Source: BOG-908 sp965198855
GTDB lineage: Bacteria > Pseudomonadota > Alphaproteobacteria > Acetobacterales > Acetobacteraceae
NCBI GenBank assembly: GCA_965198855.1
Contig: CBDAPZ010000002.1
Location: 1,488,001 to 1,552,000 of the forward strand
DNA: 64,000 nucleotides
Reading direction: 5' to 3'
In this document: piece by piece, positions 1 through 8,563 of the stretch
Numbering within the stretch: position 1 is the stretch's first letter
How the letters are laid out: each line of letters begins with the position of its first letter
The notes under the pieces: generated by a model
What the model was told of the DNA's origin: nothing
Seen by the model: only the letters and a program-made list of their open reading frames with translations
Database searches by the model: none
Made by a program: the position numbers and the translations under genes

Positions 1-655
1 CACCTTTGGGCGCGTTCGCATTCGCATTGTTGATGGCCGAACGGACGTCTTCCAGCCCAATGCCGTAATGGAACAGCGATTGCGGGTTTAGCTCCACCCG
101 CACCGCCGGCAGCGCAGCGCCGCCAATGAGCACCTGGCCGACGCCGGATAATTGCAGAAGCTTCTGCTCCAGCACCGTGCTTGCCGCATCATACATCTGG
201 CCGCGCGTCAGCGTGCTCGATGTCAGCGACAGGATCAGCACCGGCGAATCGGCCGGGTTTACCTTGCGATAGGTGGGCTGCGCCAGAAGATTGGTCGGCA
301 GATCGGCTTCCGCGGCATTGATCGCCGCCTGCACGTCGCGCGCCGCGCCATCGATGTTGCGATCCAACCCGAATTGCAGGTTGATCCGCGCCTGTCCTGT
401 CTGGCTCTGCGACGTCATCTCGGTCACATCGGCGATCTGTCCCAGATGCCGCTCGAGCGGTGCCGCGAGACTGGTGGCGACAATTTCCGGGCTGGCGCCG
501 GGCAACTGCGCGCTGACCGAGATGGTGGGGAAATCCACCTGCGGCAGCGGCGAGACGGGAAGCTTCGCGTAACCCAGCATACCCGCCAGTGCCAACGCAA
601 TCGTCAGCAACGTCGTGGCTATGGGCCGCGAGATGAAGGGTGCGGAAATGTTCAT
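1..655 (-). CDS. mdtC: RND efflux pump inner-membrane subunit, MdtC-like (3' part cut by window edge)
   Basis: This is the N-terminal ~218 residues of a resistance-nodulation-division transporter, a proton-driven inner-membrane pump that works with a periplasmic adaptor. The start reads MNISAPFISRPIATTLLTIA, the first transmembrane helix of the family, followed by periplasmic porter-domain signatures such as PGASPE and the KVNPADSPV stretch. It lies about 106 bp downstream of a second, full-length RND gene (762-3866) and an adaptor gene (3879-5219), the mdtA-mdtB-mdtC order. MdtB and MdtC form a mixed trimer in the known system. The stop codon lies beyond position 1. The substrate cannot be read from sequence. 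Confidence 0.9.
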   Translation of the reverse strand, partial: MNISAPFISRPIATTLLTIALALAGMLGYAKLPVSPLPQVDFPTISVSAQLPGASPEIVATSLAAPLERHLGQIADVTEMTSQSQTGQARINLQFGLDRNIDGAARDVQAAINAAEADLPTNLLAQPTYRKVNPADSPVLILSLTSSTLTRGQMYDAASTVLEQKLLQLSGVGQVLIGGAALPAVRVELNPQSLFHYGIGLEDVRSAINNANANAPKG

Positions 656-680
656 AGGGAACGCCAGGAGCTATGCGCCC

Positions 681-760
681 ACGCCACCGGCACTTGAACC
701 GGTGGCGTTCTGGTGTCGCGCCCGCCAGGGGGAGAGCCCGTGGCCTTCCTTGCGAGCATT
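681..760. repeat. GC-rich palindromic intergenic repeat, family B copy 1
   Basis: A perfect 10-bp inverted repeat (ACGCCACCGG at 681-690 and CCGGTGGCGT at 699-708, 8-nt loop) lies between the two RND genes. It is followed by a TTCTGGTGTCG stretch and a G-rich tract. The same block recurs in reverse orientation at 9901-9957, and its core palindrome recurs at 44269-44295. It could form an RNA hairpin in the mdtB-mdtC transcript. Confidence 0.7.
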
Positions 761-761
761 A

Positions 762-3700
762 TCACTCCGCTGCAGCCGGGCGTGGGCGGTGGCGGGTCAG
801 GCGTTCGCCGAGCCGGTCGAAGGCAAGGTAGATGACCGGTGTCGTGAAGAGTGTGAGCAACTGGCTGACCAGCAGGCCGCCGACGATGGCGATGCCGAGC
901 GGGCGGCGCAGTTCGGAGCCGGTGCCGGTGCCCAGCATCAGCGGGAGTGCGCCGAGCATGGCGGCCATGGTGGTCATCAGGATCGGGCGGAAGCGCAGCA
1001 GGCATGCTTCGTGGATGGAGTCGTAGGGCGACATGCCTTCCACGCGTTCCCGTTCGAGTGCGAAGTCGATCATCATGATGGCGTTTTTCTTCACGATGCC
1101 GATCAGCAGGATGATGCCGATAATGCCGATAATATCGAGGTCGGAGCCGGCGATCCGCAGCGCGAGCAGCGCGCCCACGCCCGCCGATGGTAGCGTGGAG
1201 AGGATGGTGATGGGATGGATGAAGCTCTCATAGAGCACGCCGAGCACGATATAGACGGCGACGACTGCGGCGAGGATCAGCATCGCCTCGTTGGAGAGCG
1301 ATTTCTGGAAGGCCGAGAGCGCGCCTTGGTAGGAGCTTTGGAAGCTGTCCGGCAGGCCGATATCCGCTTCGGCTTGCTTGATGTCATCCACCGCAGGGCC
1401 AAGGGAGGCACCCTTGGCCAGGTTGAAGGAGATCGACAGCGTCGGGAATTGCCCAAGATGTTCGATCTGCAGCGGCCCGGTCGTTTGTTCCACATGCACG
1501 ACGGCCGAGAGCGGCACCTGGCCGCTTGTCGCGGTCGATGACGGCACATAGAGGCCGTTCAACGCCTCTTCCAGCGATTTCGCGGTTTTCACCGAGGCGT
1601 TCATGATCACGCGATACTGGTTGGATTGCGTGTAGAGCGTGGAGGAGATGCGCTGGCCGAAGGAATCGTAGAGAACGTTGTCGATCGTGGCGGGCGTAAT
1701 GCCGAAACGCGCCGCGGTGGCGCGATCGATGGTGATCTCCAGGCTGCGGCCGCGGTTGGAAAGGTCGCTTTGCACATCGGCAAAAATCGGGTTCTGCTTC
1801 AGCCGCGCCACCAGTTTCGGCGTCCAGGTGTTGAGCAGTTTCTGATCGGGGTTTTCCAGGAAGAACAGATATTGCGCACGGCCGACGGTGCTGTCGATGG
1901 TGAGGTCCTGCACCGGCTGCATGGCGAGCGAGATACCGGTGACGCCACTGACTTCATCGGTCAGGCGGCGGATAATTTCGGCCGCCGACAAACTGCGCTC
2001 GTCGCGCGATTTGAGCGCGATCAGGAAGCGCCCGGTATTGAGCGTGGTGTTCTGCCCGTCCACGCCGATGAACGAGGAGAGGCTGACGACATCGGGATCT
2101 TTCAGAATGGCGTCAGCCATGGCCTGCTGTTTGCGACCCATCTCGGCAAACGAGATATCCTGTGCCGCATAGGATATCGCCTGGATGGCGCCGGTATCCT
2201 GGACGGGGAAGAAACCTTTCGGGATCTCGATGAACTGGAACGCCGTCAGCGCCATGGTGAACAGCGCCACCAACAAGGTGAGTCCCTGGTGGTCGAGCAC
2301 CCAGATGAGGCCGCGGTCATAGGTGCTGATGATGCGCTCGAAACCGTGCTCGGCCATCATATCGAAACGATTGCGTTTGTTCTCAGGCCGATGCTTGATC
2401 ATGATCGCGCAGAGCATCGGCACCAGCGTCAGCGACACGATGGCCGAGAGCACGATGGTCGTGGCCAAGGTCACCGCGAATTCGAAGAACAACCGCCCCA
2501 CCACGTCACTCATGAACAGCAGCGGGATCAGCACCGCGATCAGCGAGACGGTCAGCGAGATGATGGTGAAGCCGATCTCGCCCGAGCCCTTCAGCGCCGC
2601 TTCGAGCGGTTCCATGCCCTCTTCGACATAGCGGGCGATATTCTCGATCATCACGATCGCATCGTCGACCACGAAGCCGGTGGCGATCGTCAGCGACATC
2701 AGCGAGAGATTGTCGATCGAGAAGCCGAACAGGTACATGCCGGCCAGCGTGCCCATCAGCGATAGTGGCACCGAAAGGCTGGGGATGATGGTGGCCGGTA
2801 TGTTGCGCAGGAACACGAAGATCACGAGCACGACGAGCAGGATCGATAATCCCAGCTCGAACTCCACGTCGGCGACGGAGGCGCGGATGGTGGTTGTCTG
2901 ATCCGACAGCACCGAGAGCTCGACGGCCGCGGGCAGTGTCTTCTCCAGTTTCGGCAAGGCAGCCTTGATGCCGTTCACCACGGCAATCACGTTCGATCCC
3001 GGCTGACGCTGGATGTTCACGATGATCGCCGGCGTGCGGTTCGCCCAGGCGGCAAGCTCGCTGTTCTCGGAACCATCGACCACGTCGGCCACGTCCGAAA
3101 GATGGATGGCCGCGCCGTTCTTGTAGCCGATCACCAGGTCACGGTATTCCTGCGCGCTCTGCAGCTGGTCGTTGTTGTTGATCGTGGTGTCTTGCGCGGG
3201 GCCGTCGAAATTGCCCTTCGGCGTATCGGTATTCTGGTTGGTGATGTCGGTGCGTATGTCGTCGATGGCGATGCCGTAGGCGGCAAGCGCGCGCGGGTTG
3301 ATCTGCACGCGCACTGCCGGCCGATGGCCGCCGGCGATGCTCACCAGGCCGACGCCGGAAAGCTGCGACAATTTCTGCGCCACCCGCGTGTCGGTGAGGT
3401 CTTCGAGCTGGGTCAGCGGCAGGGTCTTCGAGGTGATGGCGAGCGTGATCACCGGCGTGTCCGCCGGGTTCACCTTGGCATAGACGGGTGGCGTCGGCAG
3501 GTCGGTCGGCAGCACGCTGGCCGCGGCATTGATCGCCGCCTGCACTTCCTGCTCGGCCACGTCGAGCGAAAGATCGAGATTGAATTGCAGGGTGATGACC
3601 GAGGCGCCGGCCGAGCTGCTCGAGCTCATCTGGTCCAGCCCTGGCATCTCGCCGAACTGCCGTTCCAGGCCCGCGGTCACCGCCGTGGTCATCACCTCGG

Positions 3701-3866
3701 GGCTTGCACCCGGGTAGAAGGTGGAGACCTGGATGGTCGGGTAGTCCACTTCCGGCAAGGCGGAGATCGGCAGGAACTGGTAGGCGACGATGCCAACCAG
3801 CAGCAACGCCACCATCAGCAGCGTCGTGCCGGCAGGTCGGAGAATGAAGAGACGCGACGGACCCAT
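762..3866 (-). CDS. mdtB: RND efflux pump inner-membrane subunit, MdtB-like
   Basis: This is a full-length 1034-residue RND transporter, the usual size. The N terminus has the FILRPAGTTLLMVALLLVG helix and the porter-domain motif PGASPEVMTTAV. The central membrane domain includes GFVVDDAIVMIENI, with the paired aspartates that carry protons in this family. The C-terminal half has the repeated topology ending near GTGTGSELRRPLGIAI. It ends 106 bp before the MdtC-like gene and begins 12 bp after the adaptor gene stop, so the three are probably one transcript. MdtB versus MdtC assignment rests on gene order and general similarity. No outer-membrane factor gene is visible in the window. Confidence 0.92.
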   Translation of the reverse strand: MGPSRLFILRPAGTTLLMVALLLVGIVAYQFLPISALPEVDYPTIQVSTFYPGASPEVMTTAVTAGLERQFGEMPGLDQMSSSSSAGASVITLQFNLDLSLDVAEQEVQAAINAAASVLPTDLPTPPVYAKVNPADTPVITLAITSKTLPLTQLEDLTDTRVAQKLSQLSGVGLVSIAGGHRPAVRVQINPRALAAYGIAIDDIRTDITNQNTDTPKGNFDGPAQDTTINNNDQLQSAQEYRDLVIGYKNGAAIHLSDVADVVDGSENSELAAWANRTPAIIVNIQRQPGSNVIAVVNGIKAALPKLEKTLPAAVELSVLSDQTTTIRASVADVEFELGLSILLVVLVIFVFLRNIPATIIPSLSVPLSLMGTLAGMYLFGFSIDNLSLMSLTIATGFVVDDAIVMIENIARYVEEGMEPLEAALKGSGEIGFTIISLTVSLIAVLIPLLFMSDVVGRLFFEFAVTLATTIVLSAIVSLTLVPMLCAIMIKHRPENKRNRFDMMAEHGFERIISTYDRGLIWVLDHQGLTLLVALFTMALTAFQFIEIPKGFFPVQDTGAIQAISYAAQDISFAEMGRKQQAMADAILKDPDVVSLSSFIGVDGQNTTLNTGRFLIALKSRDERSLSAAEIIRRLTDEVSGVTGISLAMQPVQDLTIDSTVGRAQYLFFLENPDQKLLNTWTPKLVARLKQNPIFADVQSDLSNRGRSLEITIDRATAARFGITPATIDNVLYDSFGQRISSTLYTQSNQYRVIMNASVKTAKSLEEALNGLYVPSSTATSGQVPLSAVVHVEQTTGPLQIEHLGQFPTLSISFNLAKGASLGPAVDDIKQAEADIGLPDSFQSSYQGALSAFQKSLSNEAMLILAAVVAVYIVLGVLYESFIHPITILSTLPSAGVGALLALRIAGSDLDIIGIIGIILLIGIVKKNAIMMIDFALERERVEGMSPYDSIHEACLLRFRPILMTTMAAMLGALPLMLGTGTGSELRRPLGIAIVGGLLVSQLLTLFTTPVIYLAFDRLGERLTRHRPRPAAAE

Positions 3867-3878
3867 CTGTTGAACCGC

Positions 3879-5219
3879 TTACTGGTCTGACGCGGGTTTT
3901 TTGTGGTGGTGCTTGCCGGGCGCCGGCGCGCTGTTCTGGGGCTGTTCGCCAGGTGGCGCGCCCGGGCCGTTATTGCCGACAACCGGCGTGTTGGGATTGG
4001 CGTCGCTGACGCGGATCTTGGCCCCTTCCTTCAGCCGGTCCGTGCCGTCCACAACCACGGTATCGCCTGGGTTCAGCCCCTTGGTGACTTCCATGTTGTC
4101 GCCATCCGTCACTCCGGTGGTGATCACCTGTACGCTCACGGTGCTGTCCGGCTTCACGATATAAACGAAGGTGCCGGGCGCGCCGTGCTGAACGGCGGCC
4201 ACCGGCACTTCGATGGCGGCTTTGATGGTCTTCAGCATCAGCCGTGCATTGACGAACTGGTTAGGGAACAGACTGTAATCGGTGTTCGGGAAGCTCGCGC
4301 GCAGCTTCACCGTGCCGGTGGTGGTATCTACCGTGTTGTCCACCGTGATCAGGGTGCCCTTGGCGAGCAGCTTGGCGTCGCTGCGGTCATAGGCATCGAC
4401 CTCCAGCGTGGCACCGTTCTGCATCTGCGCCTGAATATCGGGGATGTTGTCCTCCGGCAGCACGAACACGACGGAAATCGGGGTCAGCTGGGTCACTACC
4501 ACCAGCCCGGTGGAGCCCGAGGTCTGCACATAATTGCCGGGATCGACCAAGCGCAGCCCGACGCGGCCGGTGACCGGCGAGGTGATGTGGCAATAGGTGA
4601 GGTTCAGCTTGGCGCTGTCGATCGTCGCGCGGTCCACCGCGACGGTGCCCTCGTATTGCTGCACCAGGAATTGCTGATCGGCGACCTGTTGGCGGGAAAT
4701 GCTGTCCTTGCGGTTCAGCGTCGCGTAGCGCTCGAGGTCGGATTTTGCCATTGCCAGCAGGCCGATGTCATGTGCCAGCGTGCCCTGATCCTGGGCGAGC
4801 GCCACCTGATAGGGGCGGGGATCGATCTGCGCCAGGAAGTCGCCCTGCTTGACGAGTTGGCCCTCCTTGAAGCCCACCGACATCAGCTGTCCGCTGATCT
4901 GCGTCTGCACCGTGATGGTGGAAATAGGTGTCACGGTGCCAAGCCCGGTCAGCACCACCTGCATGTCGCCCTTGGCGATCTTGGCTGTGCCAACAGGCTG
5001 CAAAGGCTGCGCGGTATGGGTGCTGGTGCCATTGCCAGCGAAGATGAAGTGCCAAATCAGCCAGCCAATCAGTAGCACGACCAGCAAAATGCCGAGCCAC
5101 CGCCACAAGGACGAGCCGCGCTGCGGCGGGGGCGGCGATGCGCCGGGGGGCAGAGGTGGCGCGGTAAAAGGCTGGTCCGGCCGACCGGGCTGGGCGACGT
5201 CGCTACGGATTTGGTCCAT
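3879..5219 (-). CDS. mdtA: RND efflux periplasmic adaptor (HlyD/MdtA family)
   Basis: This is a membrane-fusion protein linking the RND pumps to an outer-membrane channel. After a proline-rich cytoplasmic N terminus there is one membrane anchor (WLGILLVVLLIGWLIWHFIF). Next come the lipoyl/barrel-sandwich halves (VQTQISGQLMSVGFKEGQLV and YCHITSPVTGRVGLRLVDPG) around an alpha-hairpin, then beta-barrel and membrane-proximal domains, and a histidine/lysine-rich tail. The start at 5219 (MDQIRSDVAQ) is preferred over 5261 because an AGGA motif lies a few bases upstream; this gives 446 residues. It is the first gene of the operon, so its promoter should lie in 5220-5490. Confidence 0.9.
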   Translation of the reverse strand: MDQIRSDVAQPGRPDQPFTAPPLPPGASPPPPQRGSSLWRWLGILLVVLLIGWLIWHFIFAGNGTSTHTAQPLQPVGTAKIAKGDMQVVLTGLGTVTPISTITVQTQISGQLMSVGFKEGQLVKQGDFLAQIDPRPYQVALAQDQGTLAHDIGLLAMAKSDLERYATLNRKDSISRQQVADQQFLVQQYEGTVAVDRATIDSAKLNLTYCHITSPVTGRVGLRLVDPGNYVQTSGSTGLVVVTQLTPISVVFVLPEDNIPDIQAQMQNGATLEVDAYDRSDAKLLAKGTLITVDNTVDTTTGTVKLRASFPNTDYSLFPNQFVNARLMLKTIKAAIEVPVAAVQHGAPGTFVYIVKPDSTVSVQVITTGVTDGDNMEVTKGLNPGDTVVVDGTDRLKEGAKIRVSDANPNTPVVGNNGPGAPPGEQPQNSAPAPGKHHHKKPASDQ

Positions 5220-5387
5220 CAGAGTCCTATTTCGGGTGGTCCGGGAACGGACCAGCCCCAAGCGCAGTGAAGCCCGGCACCCATACAGCCGAACGCCAGC
5301 GCAGTCTCGTGTTGCATTGCACGCAGCGCAATGTGCCTCGAGCCGGCCTATCCGGGTGTCGACTTATTTGTAGAATTGTAACAGAGG

Positions 5388-5466
5388 AAGGTAAGCGAGA
5401 CTTTGTCTTTTTTTTCAAAAAAGGGGCGCGCCGGCCCGGCAGGAAGCAAAAAACTTTTGTTCCTGA
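5388..5466. repeat. A/T-rich palindromic intergenic repeat, family A (variant copy)
   Basis: A C/T-run palindrome centred on TTTTTTTTCAAAAAA is followed about 40 bp later by GCAAAAAACTTTTGTTC. The layout resembles the paired-arm element at 53895-54020, but the centre here is GC-rich (GGGGCGCGCCGGCCCGGC). It lies between the divergent mdtA and potassium channel genes, so it is not a simple terminator here. Confidence 0.5.
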
Positions 5467-5491
5467 CGGTGCTGCAGCATAGGGGAGGCAC

Positions 5492-6412
5492 ATGAGCACG
5501 GTAAAAATTCGGGCGCCGCGTGTGAAAATTGCCCGTGTCAACATGGGCAGCTTCTCGCTGACCAAAAAAGGCGTGTCCAACTACGACCTGGCGGATCCAT
5601 ATCGCCTTGCGGTTGCAATGACCTGGCCGCAATTCCTTCTTGCTTTGCTGGCTGTGTATTTGGCCGTGAACGTGCTGTTCGCGTTTGCCTACGCGGTGGT
5701 GCCCGGCGCCATCGCCAATGCGCGGCCGTATCGTGTAACCGATTATTTTTTCTTCAGCCTGGAGACGCTGGCGACCGTCGGTTATGGCGAAATGTATCCG
5801 GCCACATTGTATGGCCATGTGATCTCCTCGGTGGAAATCACAACCGGACTGTTCTTCACCGCCATCCTGACCGGGCTGATTTTCGTACGGTTCTCGAGGC
5901 CGCGTGCCAAGTTCGTGTTTTCGGATCATCCAGTTATTACCAAGCACGAAGGTGTCGACACGCTGATGCTGCGGATCGGCAATGGGCGTGCGGCGGCCCT
6001 CGGCGAAGCCATGGCGCGGATCAGCGTGTTGAAGACGGAGATCTCGCAGGAAGGCACGCAGTTCAGACGGACCTTTGAATTGCCATTGGTTCGCCGCAGC
6101 CTGCCGGTATTTCCGTTATCATGGACATTGATGCACATGATCGACGAAGCGTCGCCTTTGCACGGGATCGACCACGACAATTTTGTCTCGCGCGACATAC
6201 GCCTCTTCGTGGCGTTTGAGGCACGCGATCCTACCTACGCGACCACCGTGCACGACATGCATGTCTACGCGCCCGAAGATGTCTTGTATGGTATGCGTTA
6301 CGTGGACATCATTACCAACGACGAATTCAACCAGCCCACGGCCGACCTCACCCGCATCAGCGAAGTCGAGGCTGACGACGGCACCAAGCCGTATCTTCCC
6401 TTTCCGGGTTAA
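5492..6412 (+). CDS. Inward-rectifier potassium channel (KirBac family)
   Basis: This is a 306-residue inner-membrane potassium channel. Membrane helix 1 is at about residues 46-70, followed by a pore helix and the selectivity filter TVGYGEM (95-101), then helix 2 at about 108-133. A cytoplasmic immunoglobulin-like domain fills the C-terminal half, with the Kir-type stretch ELPLVRRSLPVFPLSWTLMH and the late segment TTVHDMHVYAPEDV. Length and domain order match prokaryotic Kir channels; family members form tetramers gated by the cytoplasmic domain. It stands alone between mdtA and glnA, with a terminator hairpin after it. The physiological role is unknown from context. Confidence 0.93.
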   Translation: MSTVKIRAPRVKIARVNMGSFSLTKKGVSNYDLADPYRLAVAMTWPQFLLALLAVYLAVNVLFAFAYAVVPGAIANARPYRVTDYFFFSLETLATVGYGEMYPATLYGHVISSVEITTGLFFTAILTGLIFVRFSRPRAKFVFSDHPVITKHEGVDTLMLRIGNGRAAALGEAMARISVLKTEISQEGTQFRRTFELPLVRRSLPVFPLSWTLMHMIDEASPLHGIDHDNFVSRDIRLFVAFEARDPTYATTVHDMHVYAPEDVLYGMRYVDIITNDEFNQPTADLTRISEVEADDGTKPYLPFPG

Positions 6413-6439
6413 CATGTTTGCTTTTCGCAGAGCGGGCGC

Positions 6440-6476
6440 CGCCTTTTTTCAAAAAAGCGCCTGCTTTCTTGTCGCG
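6440..6476. repeat. A/T-rich palindromic repeat, family A (half copy)
   Basis: The core CCTTTTTTCAAAAAAGCG is followed by CTGCTTTCTTGTCGCGG. It matches one arm of the family seen at 40388-40514 and 58105-58239. It lies downstream of the Kir channel gene, just before the hairpin at 6495-6525. Confidence 0.6.
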
Positions 6477-6494
6477 GTCGCCGGGATACGAACG

Positions 6495-6530
6495 TGTAGG
6501 GTGGTGGGCTGAGCCCCACCCTACATTTTC
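6495..6530 (+). terminator. Rho-independent-type terminator between convergent kir and glnA
   Basis: TGTAGGGTGG (6495-6504) pairs perfectly with CCACCCTACA (6516-6525), with a small inner GGC/GCC stem, and is followed by TTTTC. It sits between two convergent genes. The T-run is on the plus-strand side, so it best suits the Kir transcript but may serve both. Confidence 0.7.
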
Positions 6531-6534
6531 GTGG

Positions 6535-7971
6535 TCAGACCGAGTAGTACATCTCGAATTCGACCGGGTGCGGTGTGTGCTCGAACTTGAACACTTCGGT
6601 CCATTTCAGATCGATGTAACTCTCGATCTGATCCTTGCTGAACACGTCACCGGCCAGCAGGAACTCATGGTCCGCCGCCAGTGCTCCGAGCGCCTCGCGC
6701 AGCGATCCGCACACGGTGGGAATACCCTTCAGCTCTTCCGGCGGCAGATCGTACAAGTCTTTGTCCATCGGCTCGCCCGGATGGATCTTGTTCTTGATGC
6801 CGTCCAGACCCGCCATCAGCATCGCGGCGAAGGCGAGATACGGATTGGCCGTCGGATCCGGGAAACGCACTTCGACACGTTTGGCTTTCGGGCTGGTCGC
6901 ATACGGAATGCGGCAGCTCGCCGAGCGGTTGCGCGCCGAATAGGCCAGCAGCACCGGTGCTTCGAAACCCGGGATCAGGCGCTTGTAGCTGTTGGTGCTC
7001 GGGTTGGTGAAGGCGTTCAGCGCCTTGGCGTGCTTGATGATGCCGCCGATGTAATGCAGGCAGGTCTCCGACAGATCGGCGTAGGCGTTGCCGGCGAAAA
7101 GCGGCTTGCCGCTCTTCCAGATCGATTGGTGCACGTGCATGCCGCTGCCGTTATCGCCATAGATCGGCTTCGGCATGAAGGTGGCCGTCTTGCCGTAGCT
7201 ATGTGCCACGTTGTGCACGCAATATTTATAGATCTGCATGAAATCGGCGCTGGAGACGAGCGGCCCGAACTTCGTGCCGAGCTCGTGCTGGCTCTGTGCG
7301 ACCTCATGATGGTGCTTTTCGATCGGCAGGCCCATCTCGCCCATCGCGGACAGCATTTCCGCGCGCAGATCGCTTTCGCTGTCGACTGGCGGCACCGGGA
7401 AGTAGCCGCCTTTGACGGTCGGCCGGTGGCCCATATTGCCCTCGGGATAATCCTTCAGGCTCGCCTGCGGGCCCTCCTGGCTGTCGATCTGGTAGGTCGC
7501 GTAATTGCCGCCGGTGCCGAACTTCACACTGTCGAAAATGAAGAATTCCGCTTCCGGGCCAAAAAACGCGGTATCGCCAATGCCGGTGCTGGCGAGATAC
7601 GCCTCGGCCTTCTTCGCCGTGCCGCGCGGGTCGCGCGCGTAAAGCTGACCGGTGCTCGGTTCCACGATGTCGCAAATGATGATCATGCTTGGCTTGGCGG
7701 CGAACGGGTCCATCACCGCGCTCGACGGATCGGGCATCAGGATCATGTCGCTCTCGTTGATCGCCTTCCAGCCGGCGATCGAGGAGCCGTCGAACATGAT
7801 GCCGTCGCGGAACACATCCTCATCGATGGTGGAGACGTGCTGCGCCGTGTGCTGCCATTTCCCGCGCGGGTCGGTGAAGCGGAGATCGACATATTCCACC
7901 GAGTTCTCGCGCATCATTTCCAGCACTTTGGAGACGCCACTCGGCTCCGTGCTCTGCACCTTCTTCGCCAT
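6535..7971 (-). CDS. glnA: Glutamine synthetase type I
   Basis: This enzyme makes glutamine from glutamate, ammonia and ATP in the cytoplasm, as a dodecamer. The 478-residue length is normal. It carries the GS core motifs FFGPEAEFF, HHEVAQSQHELGTKF, MPKPIYGDNGSGMHVHQS and NRSASCRIPY. The adenylylation site is visible as the tyrosine of DKDLYDLPP, at about residue 407. The start at MAKKVQSTEPSG is preferred to an ATG three codons upstream because the only G-rich ribosome-site candidate (GGATGA) would be too close to the earlier one. It follows glnB on the same strand about 150 bp away, the usual glnB-glnA nitrogen-control pair. Confidence 0.97.
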   Translation of the reverse strand: MAKKVQSTEPSGVSKVLEMMRENSVEYVDLRFTDPRGKWQHTAQHVSTIDEDVFRDGIMFDGSSIAGWKAINESDMILMPDPSSAVMDPFAAKPSMIIICDIVEPSTGQLYARDPRGTAKKAEAYLASTGIGDTAFFGPEAEFFIFDSVKFGTGGNYATYQIDSQEGPQASLKDYPEGNMGHRPTVKGGYFPVPPVDSESDLRAEMLSAMGEMGLPIEKHHHEVAQSQHELGTKFGPLVSSADFMQIYKYCVHNVAHSYGKTATFMPKPIYGDNGSGMHVHQSIWKSGKPLFAGNAYADLSETCLHYIGGIIKHAKALNAFTNPSTNSYKRLIPGFEAPVLLAYSARNRSASCRIPYATSPKAKRVEVRFPDPTANPYLAFAAMLMAGLDGIKNKIHPGEPMDKDLYDLPPEELKGIPTVCGSLREALGALAADHEFLLAGDVFSKDQIESYIDLKWTEVFKFEHTPHPVEFEMYYSV

Positions 7972-8121
7972 GATCTGCATTCATCCGTTTATGAGGGTTG
8001 AGGGCTCGGCCACCGTGCCGTGCCAATGCGGCGGGCAGTGTTTGGGCGCGTGCGCCATTTCGGCCCCGAGGTCACGTCTCCAGCGTTTCACAAGCCCGTG
8101 AGTTGAGCAAGCATGCGAAGG

Positions 8122-8460
8122 CTACAATGCGGCTTCGCCGCGCTCCCCGGTGCGGATGCGGACCACCTCATCGACGGGGCTGACGAAGATCTTGCCATCG
8201 CCGATGCGGCCGGTGCGCGCGGCGGCGACGATCGCATCCACGGCGCGTTCGACCATGCCGTCGTCGCAGATCACTTCGATCTTCACCTTCGGCAGGAAAT
8301 CGACCACATATTCAGCGCCACGATATAATTCCGTATGGCCTTTCTGCCGGCCAAATCCCTTGGCTTCCAGCACGGTAAGCCCTTGCAGACCCACCTCGTG
8401 AAGGGCTTCCTTCACTTCGTCGAGCTTGAAAGGTTTTATAACCGCTTCGATTTTCTTCAT
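8122..8460 (-). CDS. glnB: Nitrogen regulatory protein P-II
   Basis: This is a 112-residue trimeric signal protein that reports 2-oxoglutarate and glutamine status, controlling GlnE/NtrB-type partners. It begins MKKIEAVIKPFKLDEVKEAL and carries the T-loop with Tyr51 (GAEYVV), the uridylylation site, then GDGKIFVSPVDEVVRIRTGE. The start is set by a strong GGGAGG ribosome site (complement of 8468-8473) seven bases upstream; a longer in-frame extension lacks family similarity. It is upstream of glnA and probably co-transcribed. It is divergent from the aminotransferase at 8564, sharing about 100 bp of control region in which I found no convincing sigma-54 (-24/-12) site. Confidence 0.97.
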   Translation of the reverse strand: MKKIEAVIKPFKLDEVKEALHEVGLQGLTVLEAKGFGRQKGHTELYRGAEYVVDFLPKVKIEVICDDGMVERAVDAIVAAARTGRIGDGKIFVSPVDEVVRIRTGERGEAAL

Positions 8461-8563
8461 CACTCTGCCTCCCGGGCAAGCTGGATCGCTTAAGACGTTC
8501 GCACGAGGGGGGTTGAGTCGCAATGTTACTCCTTGTTTCACACCCATTGCCGAGGATCACCTG

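Noticed and set aside
6418..8001. Plus-strand open frame of about 527 codons opposite glnA
   Set aside because: It is an antisense shadow of the intact glutamine synthetase gene.
8461..8563. Sigma-54 promoter ahead of glnB
   Set aside because: No TGGCAC-N5-TTGC spacing is present on the relevant strand.
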